DNA of 64,000 nucleotides from Macrothele yani (GCA_039090855.1 CM077005.1:19755921-19819920); one strand, 5' to 3'. Counted from the first letter of the stretch, positions 22,959 through 35,689 are shown. The notes: generated from the sequence alone by a model not told the origin. Numbers and translations: made by a program.

Positions 22959-24843
22959 GTTAGGAATAGAGTGCTTTTGAATGCTTATTTCATATGGCTT
23001 ATTTATGAGCATTGTAGATTTGATAACTGAACTGTCTCTCGATAATGTGGTAGAAAAGACAAAATGTAAAATTCAGCCTGCAATCTATCTTAAAAAGTCA
23101 AGGTATCAATGTGTTTGTGAAGAGGCAGCCTGGTTTACAGCCATTTTAGTGTTTTTAAGCATAGTTATAATGTGTTTGGTGATTAAAAAAATTAAAGAAA
23201 ATGAAAATATGTTTGGTATTTGAAGTTTTAGTAGCTAAGTGCTCATTAGGTGGTGGTTATTATGTAAGAGGGTCTATTGAATTGTGACATGATATTTCCT
23301 ATTTGGATCATATGTTTTGGCAGTTGGTTTATGTAGGGTGGTAATGGCCAGTTTAAAAACGTTAAGTAATTGTAATACTTTATTATTTTTATAAAAAAAG
23401 AAAAGAAACCCAGAATCCCATCTCCTTTTTATTTATTTTTTTTAAACTTAAAGGTTGCATCATGTAGGTTCTTCAGTATTTTCTTTGCCCAGGGCAGGGC
23501 AAATATTTTTGGTAAGGCAGTGGGGTATTTTGGGCCCAACATTTAGGCTACCTCCTGGCTCCACTGCCCTGCATGAGGCAGTATTATTTTCTTAATTACA
23601 ATTGAAAAATTGTGGAGTTATTATACAATGAAATTTCTGACTAATGGTCTCTGCTCGGGCCAGAGAAAAGTGACCTCTTTTTTAAAATGAAATTAAATTT
23701 CTAAAACAGTCCTTAATCTGATAGAATCTGCACTATTTTAGTTTCCCATAAAATTGTTTCACAGCGGAGCAAGTAGCACAGTAGCGACTTTTCACATTTA
23801 ATTTTCTTTAAAATTAGTGTTTTCCCATTACTTAGTCACTTCTTACTATGCCAAGAGACGGAGAAAGCATTTTATTTTATTTTGTTTAAAGTGAAATTAA
23901 AGTTAAAAAATGCTGCTACACACCCATTATGCAGAGAAAATGACTTTATGAGGAACAAAAGATGGTGTTGAAGAGTTGAAGTTTCAATTTCAAACTTTAA
24001 TTAAATGATAATTAATTAATATAATAATTTTCAATTTGAATTTGAACTTAGTAAAAAAAAAATAAATACTTGCTCCGTTAATTGATGTACAGAGAAAGTA
24101 CGGTAAGGAATAAGAAAAGGTGCATTTCACCAGGAAACTTTTCTAAAAATATAAAGTTGCTTTTCTGCACTTGTACCATTTTTTGTGATAATGTTCTGTT
24201 TTTTTTTTTATTGGTTTTGTTGTTTCAGTGTTTAAAGACCACCACAAGCTACTTCCAACCTGTGTAGGCTGTTTCCCTCGTTTTGAAGTACATATAAAAA
24301 CTTGTTTAGTGCAGGATTGCTATTGGAACTTACATTTGTGTTTGAGGAAAACTAGAAAAGGAAAATGTTAGTGCCATTTAGTGTTTTTCGACTTCAGAAG
24401 TAGCTAGCTGCCTGTATCTCAGATAATGTTAGAAAGCATTAGTGTAGCTTTGAACGAAAAAACAATTTGGACATTGAAAGTGGCTTTGGTACTTCTTAAA
24501 GAGTCAAAAGCAAAAAATGTCCAATATCCTGGCATGTATTAAAGAAAAGAAAAGAAAAAAAGTGCAGCAAGAAAAACTAAAGCAAAATTCTGCATAGGTC
24601 TCCAAAATGAATAAAATTTTCTTGCTGATATGTATAGATAGTCTTTGGAAATATAATAAATTATACATAATGGACTTCACTGTTCATGTTTCCCTCATTT
24701 TGTTGAAGTGTATACAAAAACTCTTGTGTTACTATTGCAAAAACACGATACAGTGTTTTTTAATGCAGCGTAGATGTATTTGAATTGTATTTTTTTTGTG
24801 TGCCATCAGCTTGCAATAAACCCCCAATCATGAAATACATATA
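22959..24843. other. unannotated AT-rich intron sequence
   Basis: No supported gene. An 80-codon frame at 22,981-23,223 has a hydrophobic segment near its end but no family resemblance and no context. A segment at about 23,500-23,580 with GCAGGGCA and TGCCCTGC ends and a GGGCCCAAC centre may be an old hAT-like terminus. Confidence 0.4.
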
Positions 24844-25484
24844 CCGTATATCTTCATGTTTAAGCCGAGAATTTTTAGACTTTCTTTTCATCACTGAAGT
24901 AGGGATGTCAGCTTATATATGAGTCAATAATTTTAGCAATTTTTTTGGTCATATCGGCGACCACATTCAACCACGTCTGAATTGATATACCGGGGCGACT
25001 CTGGACTGTGACCCACCAAAACTCACTTAATAAGATATGCATAGCAATAAAACATGTTTACTTTATGCTTAAAGTTACATCAAACACGAATTAAATATGT
25101 TTAAATTATTTAAAAAATAATGTACATAATAGTCTGTATAGATAACAACACAGAATAAATGGCTGAAAAAGAACTTTACCTTTATTTTTAATTCATCCAT
25201 CCTCATTTGCCCTCGTGGTTTTTATCTGAGTCCAATTTCCTGAACAGTTCTTGGTATTCAGTCTCCATCATGGGAAGATCTGGGTGGATGTCATTGTGCT
25301 CCACCTCACTGTTGTCATCGTCGTCATCCTCCTCGTGCACAATATGGTCCTCACTTTTGTCCATAGCGTTGCTGATGCAACACTTTTAAAAAGATCCGAC
25401 TATTGTTTCCGAAGGAATGTCCGACCACGCTTCCTTCACCCACTCCGCGATCGTGACGATGTCCACCTTTTTAAAATTGCCAAC

Positions 25485-26526
25485 CTACGTCACTACCTTA
25501 TCCTCAGATGTCATCCACTCTGTCCATTTGGCCTGAAGCCTGTCCTTAAACGTCTTGTTCAATGAGACATTGAGCGGCTGCATTAGGGAGGTGAGGCCTC
25601 CGGGAATCACAGCCACATAAGATTTCATTTCACAACACCTTTTTTTTACTTTATCGGCGAGCTGGGCCTGAAACGAGTCCCACACGAGCATTGACTGCTT
25701 CTTGAAAATGCCACCCTTCCTCTTGCTCCACATGTTTTCCAACCTTTCCAAGGTGCCACTCTCATCCATCAAACCTCTGACGTGAGCACGCACCAACATG
25801 CCACTTGGGAACTTTGCCCCCTTAGGCACAGTCTTTCTTTTAAAAATAATCCTAGGGGGTAAACGGGACCCGTCTGCCATACAACACAAAATCACTGTGA
25901 ATCTAGTCTTTTCATGTCCAGTTGTTTTAACAAAAACTGTCTTTCATGTCTTTAAGATTCGCAGTTCGATTCAAAGGCAAATCAAAGGAGACAGGAGTTT
26001 CATCCATACTGCCAATTTGGCACAATTCGAAATTGTATTGCTTTCGGAGATGGATAATAAATTTTTGAAACGATTCAACTTTCATTTCCAACTCTCTCGG
26101 CAGTTTTTGGGAGAGCTTAGTGCGGGTTCATAGACTCAAGTTATATCTGTTCATGAATCGATCGCACCATCCCACAGAAGCAGCAAAGTCCACTGGTTTT
26201 AGTGGCAGGAATTCAGGGTCTTTTGACATATTCAGCACCTTTATTTGGATATTTGTGCGAGTTACAATAAACCCGCTCTGCCGTGACTCCCTAATCCACT
26301 GCAACAATTTCTCCTCCAGGTCAGGAAACATTGGCGGACGACCACGTGCAGCCTTATTTGTCCTCGGCATCATCGTAAGTTCAGACTTATTTTTCCCCCA
26401 CTCACGCACTTGATTTTCGTTGACAGAGAATTGATGAGCAGCCATCGAATTGTTCGATTGCTCGGCAAAAGCGACTACTTGCAGCTTAAAACTAGCCGCA
26501 TATGCAGTCCTTTTTTGTCCAGGCAT
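25485..26526 (-). pseudogene. pogo-like transposase (Brinker-type HTH + DDE)
   Basis: Minus strand. N-terminal frame (26,128-26,526): KRTAYAASFKLQVVAFAEQS, NQVREWGKNKSEL (Brinker-type HTH), then GRPPMFPDLEEKLLQWIRES (CENP-B-type HTH). After a frameshift the DDE domain follows: GSMDETPVSF near 25,990 (first Asp kept), LCCMADGSRLPP, SMLVWDSFQAQL (second Asp kept), VIPGGLTSLMQPLNVSLNK (normally QPLDVS; third Asp changed to Asn). Transposition should be impossible even if the frame were intact. Confidence 0.88.
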
Positions 26527-26935
26527 CTTTCAACGTAAGCAAAGTTAAAATTGCGAGAGAAACTTGAGTGCTGAAAAATTTCTAACTATCATAAAAGCAA
26601 AGCAATTTGATAAAAAAAAAATCTGCTTGCTTCAGAAAGGTTACAATTGAATTGAAACTATCGTTTCGTTGGCTCTGTTTCTTTAGCAAATCAAAAGCAT
26701 TACCATGTGGCTGGGCTTCCACTTTTCTTAGACTGGTTGGTGGGAAGGAACAACAAGCAGATCGTATTTCATGGATGCAGGGAGGGGGTGTCATTCAGTT
26801 CCTGACACTTTGTCCCATTAAGTGGTGCCCCGCCGTTTCCCTCTCTCACTCTTTGTGGGGGGGGGGAGGCCGCCAGAAGTGAAACTGTAATCTTTCAATT
26901 CCTCACGCCCCCTCTTCCCCACCTAAAGAAAGAAG

Positions 26936-26939
<4 letters not shown>

Positions 26940-26997
<58 letters not shown>

Positions 26998-27018
26998 GAG
27001 AGAGAGAGAGAGAGAGAG
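26940..27018. repeat. CT/GA microsatellite in inverted arrangement
   Basis: CT repeat of about 50 nt (26,940-26,990), CACACACGAG, then GA repeat of 18 nt (27,001-27,018). The two halves are complementary and can fold back. It lies within the pogo-like element, upstream of its transposase. Confidence 0.9.
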
Positions 27019-27426
27019 CCTGTGATAGAGACCTAGCTGGAGTCTTCCCCGTCCTTTCTGCGGGACCCTGCTTAACATCAGGCAGAGGTCACATTCCCCT
27101 CCGTATATAAACACAACCAAGATTCGCAAATGCTTATAAGTCACAATCGGCTTTTAATCCTCAGCCCAATACCTAATAAGATGGATTACCATAGGTTTGT
27201 GTTTGCTTCTGTAGTGTGTAGCTGCAACTTAAATCCCCACACATGTGATATCCTGAGATAAATATATAATATGAGAAATTTTGTAATTTGCACGATACAC
27301 GAGGTCTTACCTATTGTCAAATTTATGCAGTGAAAATCGTACTCTCGGCTTATACACGAGTTTTCGATTTTCGTCAAATTTATGCAGTGAAAATCATACT
27401 CTCGGCTTATACACGAAGATATACGG

Positions 27427-28923
27427 TATTTATGATAATCCAATTTATACACGTCTGTTAAAGTATCGCATACCCATGTTTTTGTGTCATTAAAGCTGCA
27501 CCAAAAGCCAATTTCTGTGTTTCAAAGTTAGCATTTTCCTGCTCCAAAAACTGCTGCAAAGCATATTATAGTCACTCCCATCCCTGAAAGTTGCATGAAT
27601 TATGGATAACATGGGTAATTACCACCTTCCAGTTTTGTTTTGTTTTCAAAGTGGCTGAAATTTCTGTATGAAGAATACATTTAAGAATAATTTGACACAT
27701 GTCTTGAAATCTGTTGGTAAAGGCTTGTGTAAAATGTAAGGAAGAACTCACAAGGTACAATTATTGACTGCCAAAATCATGTCTTGGCCAAAACACAGGT
27801 GATGTTTCCCAATGATGTAAACTGGTAAAAGGCACCACATCCGCAATTTGTTTTGAGTTTAGTATCTTTTTTATTTTTCTCTTTGATGCCTGTCCTAAAC
27901 AAAATATACTCTCTGATTCGGTTTTAAATGTCACATTGTTTTACTATAGATACTTGAAGCTATGAGAGATATTTCACTCCAAAAATCCTTCGGAATTTAA
28001 TATAAAATTTTGACAAAGTCACTTCAAAGCTTTCAGCTGTAAGCCATACACAAACGAACTATTGCAGACATGTAATTCGTTTCTGCCAAGAGTTTTTTTT
28101 ATCCATTATTTATAAATGCTACTTTAAAATTTATTCAGTGGGTTCCATAATGCACTAAAGCATTGGAAATAATTTGTCCATGTGATTTCTCTTCAGAAAA
28201 AATGTTAACATGAAAAACTCTAGAAAAGGAATACATTTTCACCTTTGTGGTTACATCTCTTTTCATCTTATGTATTATAGACTTAAATTTTTTTTCAAAG
28301 GTTATGGCTGGGATGAACCATCAAATTAAACTCCTCTATTTCCACATTAGTGCTTGATCTTACATACACAACTTTTATTACTTCATACCAGTCTGTATTT
28401 CTGCTGTTATTCCTGGTATTAATATATCAACAGCACTCACAGTAGGTGAAAGTAGTTTAGTTGAGCACAAAGATAACAAGAGTGGAAGGAAATATGTGTT
28501 TCTTTGTTTATTGAACTTCAAGTGTGTTATGCCTCTGCAAAACCTTGTTGGAAAGATGCCAAACATTTCTGCAGTTTTTGCTAGTTTACATTTTGTTACT
28601 GAGTAAATTTAGTCGTTTTCCCCTAAAATCATCCAGTCAGTTTCCTTTTCTTAATTCTGGGATATTAAAATTCATATTTAAACCTGACAATATGACATAA
28701 TAAATCTGGTGACCATTTTTGATTTTCTTCCATTATGGGTGAAGGACATTAAATCTGGAAAAATCGGTGTGTTATATAAATTATTATTGAGTTTTTTTTT
28801 GTTATACATAATTTTGTGTGTGTGTATGTGGAAGCCAGTGTTTAAGTTGCAATTTTTTCTCTTGTAGTGATTTGGCTATTTTGGTAGCAAAAGTTGTACG
28901 AGCAAAATGCATGCAGATTAGCC
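27427..28923. other. unannotated AT-rich intron sequence
   Basis: No gene, RNA or transposon recognised. Codons are often interrupted in all frames and nothing resembles a known family. Confidence 0.5.
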
Positions 28924-28970
28924 AAAGTACAAAATTTTATTTAGCCAATCCATTGTGCTTGCATTTCCAT

Positions 28971-29020
<50 letters not shown>

Positions 29021-32000
29021 TTAAGAGCAAAACTGAAGACTAAGGAAAAATTTTAGAATTTAAAACGAAGGGTGCAAAATAACCTGAAAATCAAAACGCA
29101 TACGCAGCAGTTTTGAAAATTCAGAATTCACATACTATAAAGATACCTAAGCAAAAAAATACATATATAATTTTGACTCACACCTAGTACAACATAGAAA
29201 AGGTTATGTATCTACCTGCGTGAGTAAAAGGAGAAAAGAAAAAAAAAAAGAAAATAAAACAACTGAATGTAGAAGGTGTCGAGAATACTGAGCCTTGGCT
29301 TTATCAAGGACCAGCAAAAACTCTGCATTTTCTCACTTCCACAAAGACCTAGTTGGAAATGGGTTTCTGCAAGGCCATAGATGCAAGTAACATTCCCACC
29401 TAAAATAGTTTAAAAAATATATATATAAGTCATGTCCTCCGTAGAGTAGGAGTGAACCCCTCCACAAACGCCAACCAGTACTCTACCTTTGAATTAGAGC
29501 ATTTCCATACTCATGGTTTTGACAAAGTGAAAATAGAGGTACTACATATTATCCCTGACCTCTATGCTCGGCTAGAAACTGAATCCCTTGAAATTTTGCA
29601 GCATCAGTCTCTTTATCCCTATGGCCTTAATTCCACTCTATCTGACAATAAGCATAATCAGCATAAATTTTCAATTCGTGAACTCTTCTTTCTTGTTAAT
29701 AATAAGAGCTGCTCTAGAGGTAATAGAGGACAGAGGTTATTTCGCACATCGAGCAAAGTTGATTTTGCTAACTTGCTAAAAACTCTGGAAAGCTTTAAAA
29801 CTGGCACTAATTTTGTTAAAAATACTTACAAAATTCTCAAGTCCTTCAAGCACTCTGTCCTTAAATGTTTTTTCAAATTCTGGAATGAAACTGCTGACCA
29901 TGTTGATAAGCATGTTTTTGCTTTGGTTCTGGACATTCTTAAACATATTCTTAAAGATAAAATTTCTCTTAAAGAATTTTCCAGTAATTTTGTTACCATC
30001 AGGTTCCTAAATAAAGCCTACGATAATCTCAATGTAAGGAAGCTGTTCTACAATAATGCAATTTTTTTCCCATCCACAGGCACCAGTCTATTGTAAGTTT
30101 TAAATATGTTAAGACCTTAGGGTCAATAGTTAAAAACTACAAACTTAACTCTTCGAGCTACATTCCTGTAATTACTACTTGTTCTTGTGATGAACATAAA
30201 GAAACAGTTCACTATGATAAGAATTACAACCATATTATCACCGGAAACTTGAGTTTTGTTGAAAATGAAAAGCTTAGGAATTTATTAGAGTATGGCTCTA
30301 ATTTCAGACCTTCCTTCACAATTTCCAAAGAAAGGGATTCTTGAGAGCTTCACTCAAGATGTAAATAAGTACATCGTAAAAACCAGTTTAACGTACAATC
30401 AGCCTATTGAGGCCTTCGCAGAATGGAAATATAATATAATCAATAGCTTCACCGGTGAGTTGGCAGGTCTGGACTTTTGTTTCGACAGAAATCTCTTTTC
30501 TCTGGAGAAGCTAAAAGGTCACTCTCCAAACTACAAGACCAATTTATTTTTACCACTACGGATAAAGCTAGCAATAATTTTGCAATTATCTGTAAGAAGT
30601 TCTATTTTGAATTGTTAACTATGGAACTCAATAATAGAGTAACATACGAGCCCGTAAGTTATTCTACCAAGCAGTTAGAAAATCGGTTTAAGGCATTCTT
30701 CAAGAAACTTAAAATTCCGCAAACTAGAAGATATGGGCCTGAATTTCCATTTCTTTTTGCAACGGTTAAGTTTCATAAGGATCCTGTGAAGTTCAGGTTC
30801 ATAGCTAGTGGAGTAAGGAGTCATAAAAAAGAAAATAGATCTTGCTTTTGAAGATGTCTTAAAGAAGGTTTTGAAACACATTAGAAACTGTTCTAACTTG
30901 ATGTACAGAGATTTTTGGATAATTAATAATAATGCAGAAGTAATTTCTAGTATACTCAAAGTGTGTCCCCTAGATATTAATAGTTATGATTTTGAAAACC
31001 TATATACTAATCTGCCTCTATCAGTTATAATCACTACCTTTAAAGAGCTGTATGCAGAATTTAAACTTAACCAATTTGTTGATGTAGGAACTTGGAACTC
31101 TTATCTCAATTGCTGCATAAAAAATAACCATATCTTATATAATAATACTCTCTATAAGCAAGTGAACGGTATTCCAATGGGAACATCAACGTCCACGAAT
31201 ATCTGCTAATCTATTCCTGTTCTTTAAGGAATATAAATTCATTAAAAATCACCCCACCTGCTCAGATAACTACCTTTACACTTTTAGATATATTGATGAT
31301 CTGCTGTGTATCAATAATTCTGAAGTTATAGAGAGTGATTTTGATAATATCTATCCTAGCTCTCTTAACTTATGTAAAACCAACCACAGTAATCAGGAAC
31401 TTGAGTTCCTAGACTTAAGCATTAAGCTCAACAGAGGTAACCCATCTATTAGCCTCTTTGATAAAAGAGTTAATTTTCCTTTCAAAGTAATTAAATATCT
31501 ACACTGGAATAATAACATTTCAACCAAAGTAATTGAGAATGTACTAATTTCTCAGGTCCTAAGAATTTCAAGAATTTGCAGCAACAATTTGGACTTCAAT
31601 TACCACATTAATATACTATTAGAAAGTTTTCTAGAGAACGAAATTCCTTCTTCTTTCATCAAAAGAACTTTAAGAAAAATTATTCTGAATAATAGAGTAA
31701 GGTTGGCAGATCTGCTTTAATTTTCTACACAGTTAATAATATGATTCTGACCAATCAAAGCCGTAAGGAAGTTGGCTAGAGGATGCCTATTAACTACCTA
31801 AAGGAACCTTAGTGCTATGGATATGACGGTCCTATTAAAACAAAAAAAATTAAATAATATAAACAAAATCACAAAAAAAGCTTAAAAATCTGTTTATAAA
31901 AGAAAATAAAAACAAATAAAAAGAAAACCAGTTATTCATCACTAGGATAGCTATACTAAAAATAGTAAAACCAACATTAAAATTAATAAGATTCTGATTA

Positions 32001-33301
32001 ATCTATAGAAGCTCACTAAGGTGATTTAATACATGCAAAGATTATTAAATAAACTGCTCGTGTATTTTATAATATTTCTCATGTATTCTGGAGGAGTTAA
32101 TTCTGCTCATTCTGATCATACAGATCCACAGTCTTAAGTTTATATATTTTTTTCTCTGGTTAAAATCTCCGCGCGTTGGTTTCTTGCTGTATGAGGAGGC
32201 CATCAGCCCCACCCTCACTGCCCCAGCGTCTAGGGAGTGGCGGAAGAGGTCAGCCATGTTCTCCTCTTGTGAGGAGAAAAGTTTTGTAACTCAAGAGGTA
32301 AGCTCTCTTCCTTGTTTTTGGGTTCTAGGTTTTATAAGTTCAATGTTTGTACTTCATGTACCTTTCTCTGTCGTTTTTTAGCTTTTCAGCTTTTAAGCAT
32401 TGGTTTGTCTGTTAACATTTATGCGGGTTTTAACTCTTACTTTTCTTTGTAACTTTGAGCGTCTTTTGTGGTACCTAGGAACAGAAGATGGCTAAGCTTG
32501 TTCCTTTTCTATGCGCTGTCTATGCGCTGTTTTTTCAAAGTAGTTAAGTTCTTAATAACTAATTAATTATGCACTTAAAGCACTGCTGAAATACTTTGTA
32601 CATATTGCAACTAACTGTTTAAGGTATATAACTTTCACAAAGTTTTCTTTAGTTAATTATTATCTTTAACTTATTCTCGTTTTCGTGCTGTCATAAGTTG
32701 TAGAGTAGGGGGTTTTAGACTCAAGTTTTCTTTCAAAAATCTGTTCGTTATAAATTAACATTTCCTTTTTTAATTGCAATGTAAAATTTGTTTTTCAGGT
32801 TTAAATTCTCTCTCAAACGAACTTGGAATTTCGTTATAGCTGAAAATCATTTCTATTTATTATGTCACTCTCACAGCTTGAGTTCTCTTTAATCTTCTTC
32901 TCTCTGTTTAATAGTAACAGATGAAGAGCATGGGTCGGGCCATGAAGGTTAATGGATGCAAGCGAAATTGTTAACTAGTGCTAGGTCATGCTACTCTACG
33001 GAGGACATGACTTATATATATATTTTTTAAACTATTTTAGGTGGGAATGTTACTTGCATCTATGGCCTTGCAGAAACCCATTTCCAACTAGGTCTTTGTG
33101 GAAGTGAGAAATGCAGAGTTTTTGCTGGTCCTTGATAAAGCCAAGGCTCAGTATTCTCGACACCTTCTACATTCAGTTGTTTTATTTTCTTTTTTTTTCT
33201 TTTCTCCTTTTACTCACGCAGGTAGATACATAACCTTTTCTATGTTGTACTAGGTGTGAGTCAAAATTATATATGTATTTTTTTGCTTAGGTATCTTTAT
33301 A

Positions 33302-33335
<34 letters not shown>

Positions 33336-33443
33336 ATGGAAATGCAAGCACAATGGATTGGCTAAATAAAATTTTGTAATATATATATATTTACCTATGG
33401 AAATGCAAGCACAATGGATTGGCTAAATAAAATTTTGTACTTT
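28924..33443 (+). mobile_element. Penelope-like element, N-terminal GIY-YIG type, with inverted termini
   Basis: A 4.5-kb element bounded by inverted repeats of about 450 to 525 bp (28,924-29,449 and 32,991-33,443), near-identical apart from the length of an internal TA microsatellite and a 60-bp tandem duplication in the right arm (a segment starting ACCTATGGAAATGCAAGCAC at 33,331 and again at 33,392). The coding region occupies the left half (29,452-31,720); 31,721-32,990 is non-coding. The domain order, nuclease before RT, is that of the permuted Naiad-type Penelope-like elements known from many invertebrates. Confidence 0.8.
29452..31720 (+). pseudogene. Penelope-like RT with N-terminal GIY-YIG half
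   Basis: The frames in order show: C-terminal half of a GIY-YIG nuclease (FHTHGFDKVKIEVLHI, LETESLEI with a likely catalytic Glu, LYPYGLN); a CSC..H Zn-type block near 30,180; HIITGNLSFVENEKLRNLL; TTTDKASNNFAIICKKFY; motif 1-2 region FPFLFATVKFHKDP; motif A SYDFENLYTNLP with its Asp; motif B NGIPMGTSTS; motif C TFRYIDDLLCI with both Asp; then LEFLDLSIKL. All RT catalytic residues are kept, but frame changes near 30,080, 30,330, 30,500, 30,840 and 31,190 break the protein. The first half of the nuclease (GIY...YIG) is not visible upstream. Confidence 0.8.
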
Positions 33444-33714
33444 AAATAGAATTTGAGAATAAAAACAAATAGGCTTTTACACTTTTAATTCTAATAAAAA
33501 TACTTACATTTGCTGATGCATGCAGTTCGTGAAAATATATTCAAAGACGAGGACTGAGAAAAGTCGCAACCGACGACACACTGACTGACCGGGCAGCCTG
33601 AATTAAAACAGCACATGCTACTCCCGTGGTTGTTACTGCAGTGGCAAACCGCCTAAGAAACAAATCAAACGCCCCTTTCCTTATCCATTGCAGCAAAGCC
33701 CTTGCAAAAGTTTA
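33444..33714. other. unannotated short intergap
   Basis: Intron sequence between the Penelope-like element and the SINE. No feature recognised. Confidence 0.4.
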
Positions 33715-34033
33715 ATTTTTTTTATTGAAGGTTTAATGACCACCATGGACAACTCAATGGGCTATAAACAGTCGCCCACCCCTAATTTAGCACCGCTGGT
33801 TCCAGGGAAGGGAGAGAGCCAGGGCTGTAATACAAACGCAACATCCATGTCTTATCGGGATTCGAACCTGGACCCATGTTTGACAAATGGTCATAAGCCA
33901 GCGCTTAGACCACTGTGCCACCGGTTTGGCCTTGTGAAAGGTCATAAGCCAGCATTTAGACCACTGTGCCACCGAGGTTGCCTTGCGAATGGGTCATAAG
34001 CCAGCGCTTAGACCACTGTGCCACCGGGGTGGC
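33715..34033 (-). mobile_element. tRNA-derived SINE (family 1) with triplicated head
   Basis: Minus-strand copy. The body and poly(T) (poly(A) on its own strand) lie at 33,715-33,850 and the B box (GGATTCGAACC on +) at 33,858-33,868. The tRNA-like head containing the A box (CTTAGACCACTGTGCCACCG on +) is present three times at a 51- to 52-bp period, beginning near 33,889, 33,940 and 33,992. Other copies have one head. The extra heads could supply additional A boxes. Confidence 0.88.
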
Positions 34034-34077
34034 CTTGTGAAAGTAGCTCTCAAGGCTCACAAGTGCTTTTCTGCAGT

Positions 34078-34390
34078 AGGAGAAAAAACAACAGGGTGAA
34101 ACAGAATATGACAATGATGATGAAAAGAAAAAATGATGAGGGAGGATACCAGGTCAGCAGGGTGAAGTGAAGTAGCAATGACTGAATGAAAAACGATGGG
34201 GATAAAAAAACAAGGCAAGGGTGAAGCAGCGATGACGGAACAAAAAAATGACAAAATGAAAAAAACAATGCAAGGGTGAAACAGGGCTGGTGGGATAACA
34301 AAAAAAAAAAAAAAAAAAAAAATGATGGGAATGAAAAACAACACAAGGGTGAAGCAGGGGTGGGTGGGATGACAAAAGAAAAGATGACAA
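34078..34390. repeat. degenerate purine-rich minisatellite
   Basis: Several imperfect units of about 50 to 60 bp, each with an AACAA/ACAATGCAAGGGTGAA-type core followed by a GGG/GATGAC stretch (cores near 34,087, 34,211, 34,264 and 34,338), plus an A24 run (34,299-34,322). No coding meaning; long reading frames on the other strand are an effect of the skewed composition. Confidence 0.7.
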
Positions 34391-35226
34391 ACATTTGCTT
34401 TTTGGCAATTCAGTGGGCACTTTTTGTCTCAAAATTACTGCCACTGCCTTTATTGTGGATGTGGCGAAAATGAGAGTCGCAGCTTAAACACTGGTGAAAG
34501 CTTCGGGGCAAGGCAGGATGTTCATTTGGCCATTTGAGAGTGTTTCTTGTGTAAAACAAAATAATAATAATCATTTAGAAATTAAAACATCCTAAGTGGA
34601 AGGACTAGTTGAAAAATAAAAGTCCAAGATCCATGTGGTTGCATGTTAAGAAGAGAAGTGGGCACCAGCATAAAACTTGTTTACTTGCACATGCTGTTCA
34701 TGATTCAATATCTGTTCCTTTTGCGAAAGTGTCTGTTCCCTGGAATTTAATGTCTGATTCATGGTATTCAGTGTTATGGAAAAAAGATAAGTTATAATTG
34801 TAAGACATTCAACTGCTCTTCATCCCTAATCATACAAGAGTTAAGTGAATATTTTGTATATGTGTACAAATTTTAGGGTTTTGTTAAATGGAATCTTAAA
34901 AATTCAGATTCACCCTCCATTATTTCATTAATTCAGAAATCCCTTTTTGCCAATGGATGATGTGTATGTGAAATATGGCAAATTTAAATAATTCTTGCAT
35001 GATCAAGTCTGAAGAATAGTCTTTCAAGAAAGACATATTTTATTAAATAGTGTAAATTAGCATTTCTTTTGCCTGTACTGGTTTTTTTTTCATTGTGTTT
35101 TGTGCTTGTTTCCTGCACCACCACCCTAAAATTGTACAATATTAAATTTTTTTTTACATAATTGATTTTGTTATTACTACCTATCAAAACATAAAATATT
35201 TCACATGTTTGTTAAACGTCTTTCAG
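34391..35226. other. unannotated intron sequence
   Basis: No recognised element. It ends at the TTTCAG acceptor of exon 5. Confidence 0.5.
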
Positions 35227-35414
35227 GGTTGCCGTTCAAAACGAACGTTATGATGACTGGGGTTCGACAACCATCTTGTTGAAGAAACTGTTCAACCAGT
35301 ATCAGAAGGCTGTTCTGGATTATCACCGTCGTCCTGGTCACAGTGTTCCACCAGCAGTGAATTCTACAGCGTCTCAAGGAAATTTCCTAGAAGTACTAAA
35401 TATGTCTCTGAATG
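35227..35414 (+). CDS. DEPDC5: DEPDC5/Iml1-like gene, exon 5 of window
   Basis: A 188-nt exon between TTTCAG and GTATGC. The first base completes an Arg codon; the product then reads VAVQNERYDDW, LLKKLFNQYQKAV, and ends NSTASQGNFLEVLNMSLN plus one base of a Val codon. This aligns without gaps to the DEPDC5 segment with VVVQNER and NSTSAQGNYLEAINLSFN in vertebrates. It ends in phase 1. Intron 4 before it is 12.3 kb, the longest in the window, and holds the pogo-like and the inverted-repeat Penelope-like elements. Confidence 0.93.
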
Positions 35415-35689
35415 GTATGCTAAATGAATGTTTTTCTGTTTTATATGCAAGGGTGGTATGTAGCAGGTTTGGTCCAACTGGAGCAAGCCATTCATTGAAA
35501 TTCAGATGGTTCACTGGAACCATTTGTTAAATTTTTGGATGGGAAGTTTGAAGGCAAATATTTATCAATTTATTACTTATGGTTTCTCATCTTTTTCCTG
35601 TTTTCATTTCCCCTATATCAGATCAGTTGTTAATATTTGTGCTATGTCAAGACCCCCCCCCCCCACCACCACCACATACACACCTTACA

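Larger units (their letters stand above)
24844..27426 (-). mobile_element. pogo-superfamily transposon with TIRs
   Basis: A 2,583-bp element flanked by TA. The left TIR (CCGTATATCTTCATGTTTAA) and right TIR (inverse CCGTATATCTTCGTGTATAA) share about 28 bp including AAGCCGAGA. Near the right end the GGCTTATACACGA motif with its upstream TTTATGCAGTGAAAATC occurs twice (27,318-27,360 and 27,376-27,419), as subterminal repeats. The interior holds a minus-strand transposase and a CT/GA microsatellite. Confidence 0.88.

Noticed and set aside
22981..23223. 80-codon frame with a hydrophobic segment just after exon 4
   Set aside because: It lies in an intron, has no homology I recognise, and frames of this length are expected by chance in AT-rich sequence.
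28976..29020. TA-rich run as a CRISPR or regulatory array
   Set aside because: Simple TA microsatellite within the Penelope terminal repeat; no spacers and a eukaryotic context.
32160..32280. GC-richer patch with a 65-codon frame in the Penelope-like element
   Set aside because: No homology in either strand; it lies in the non-coding 3' part of the element.
34050..34444. Phe-rich minus-strand frames of 95-114 codons
   Set aside because: Produced by the purine-rich minisatellite and poly(A); no domain and low complexity.
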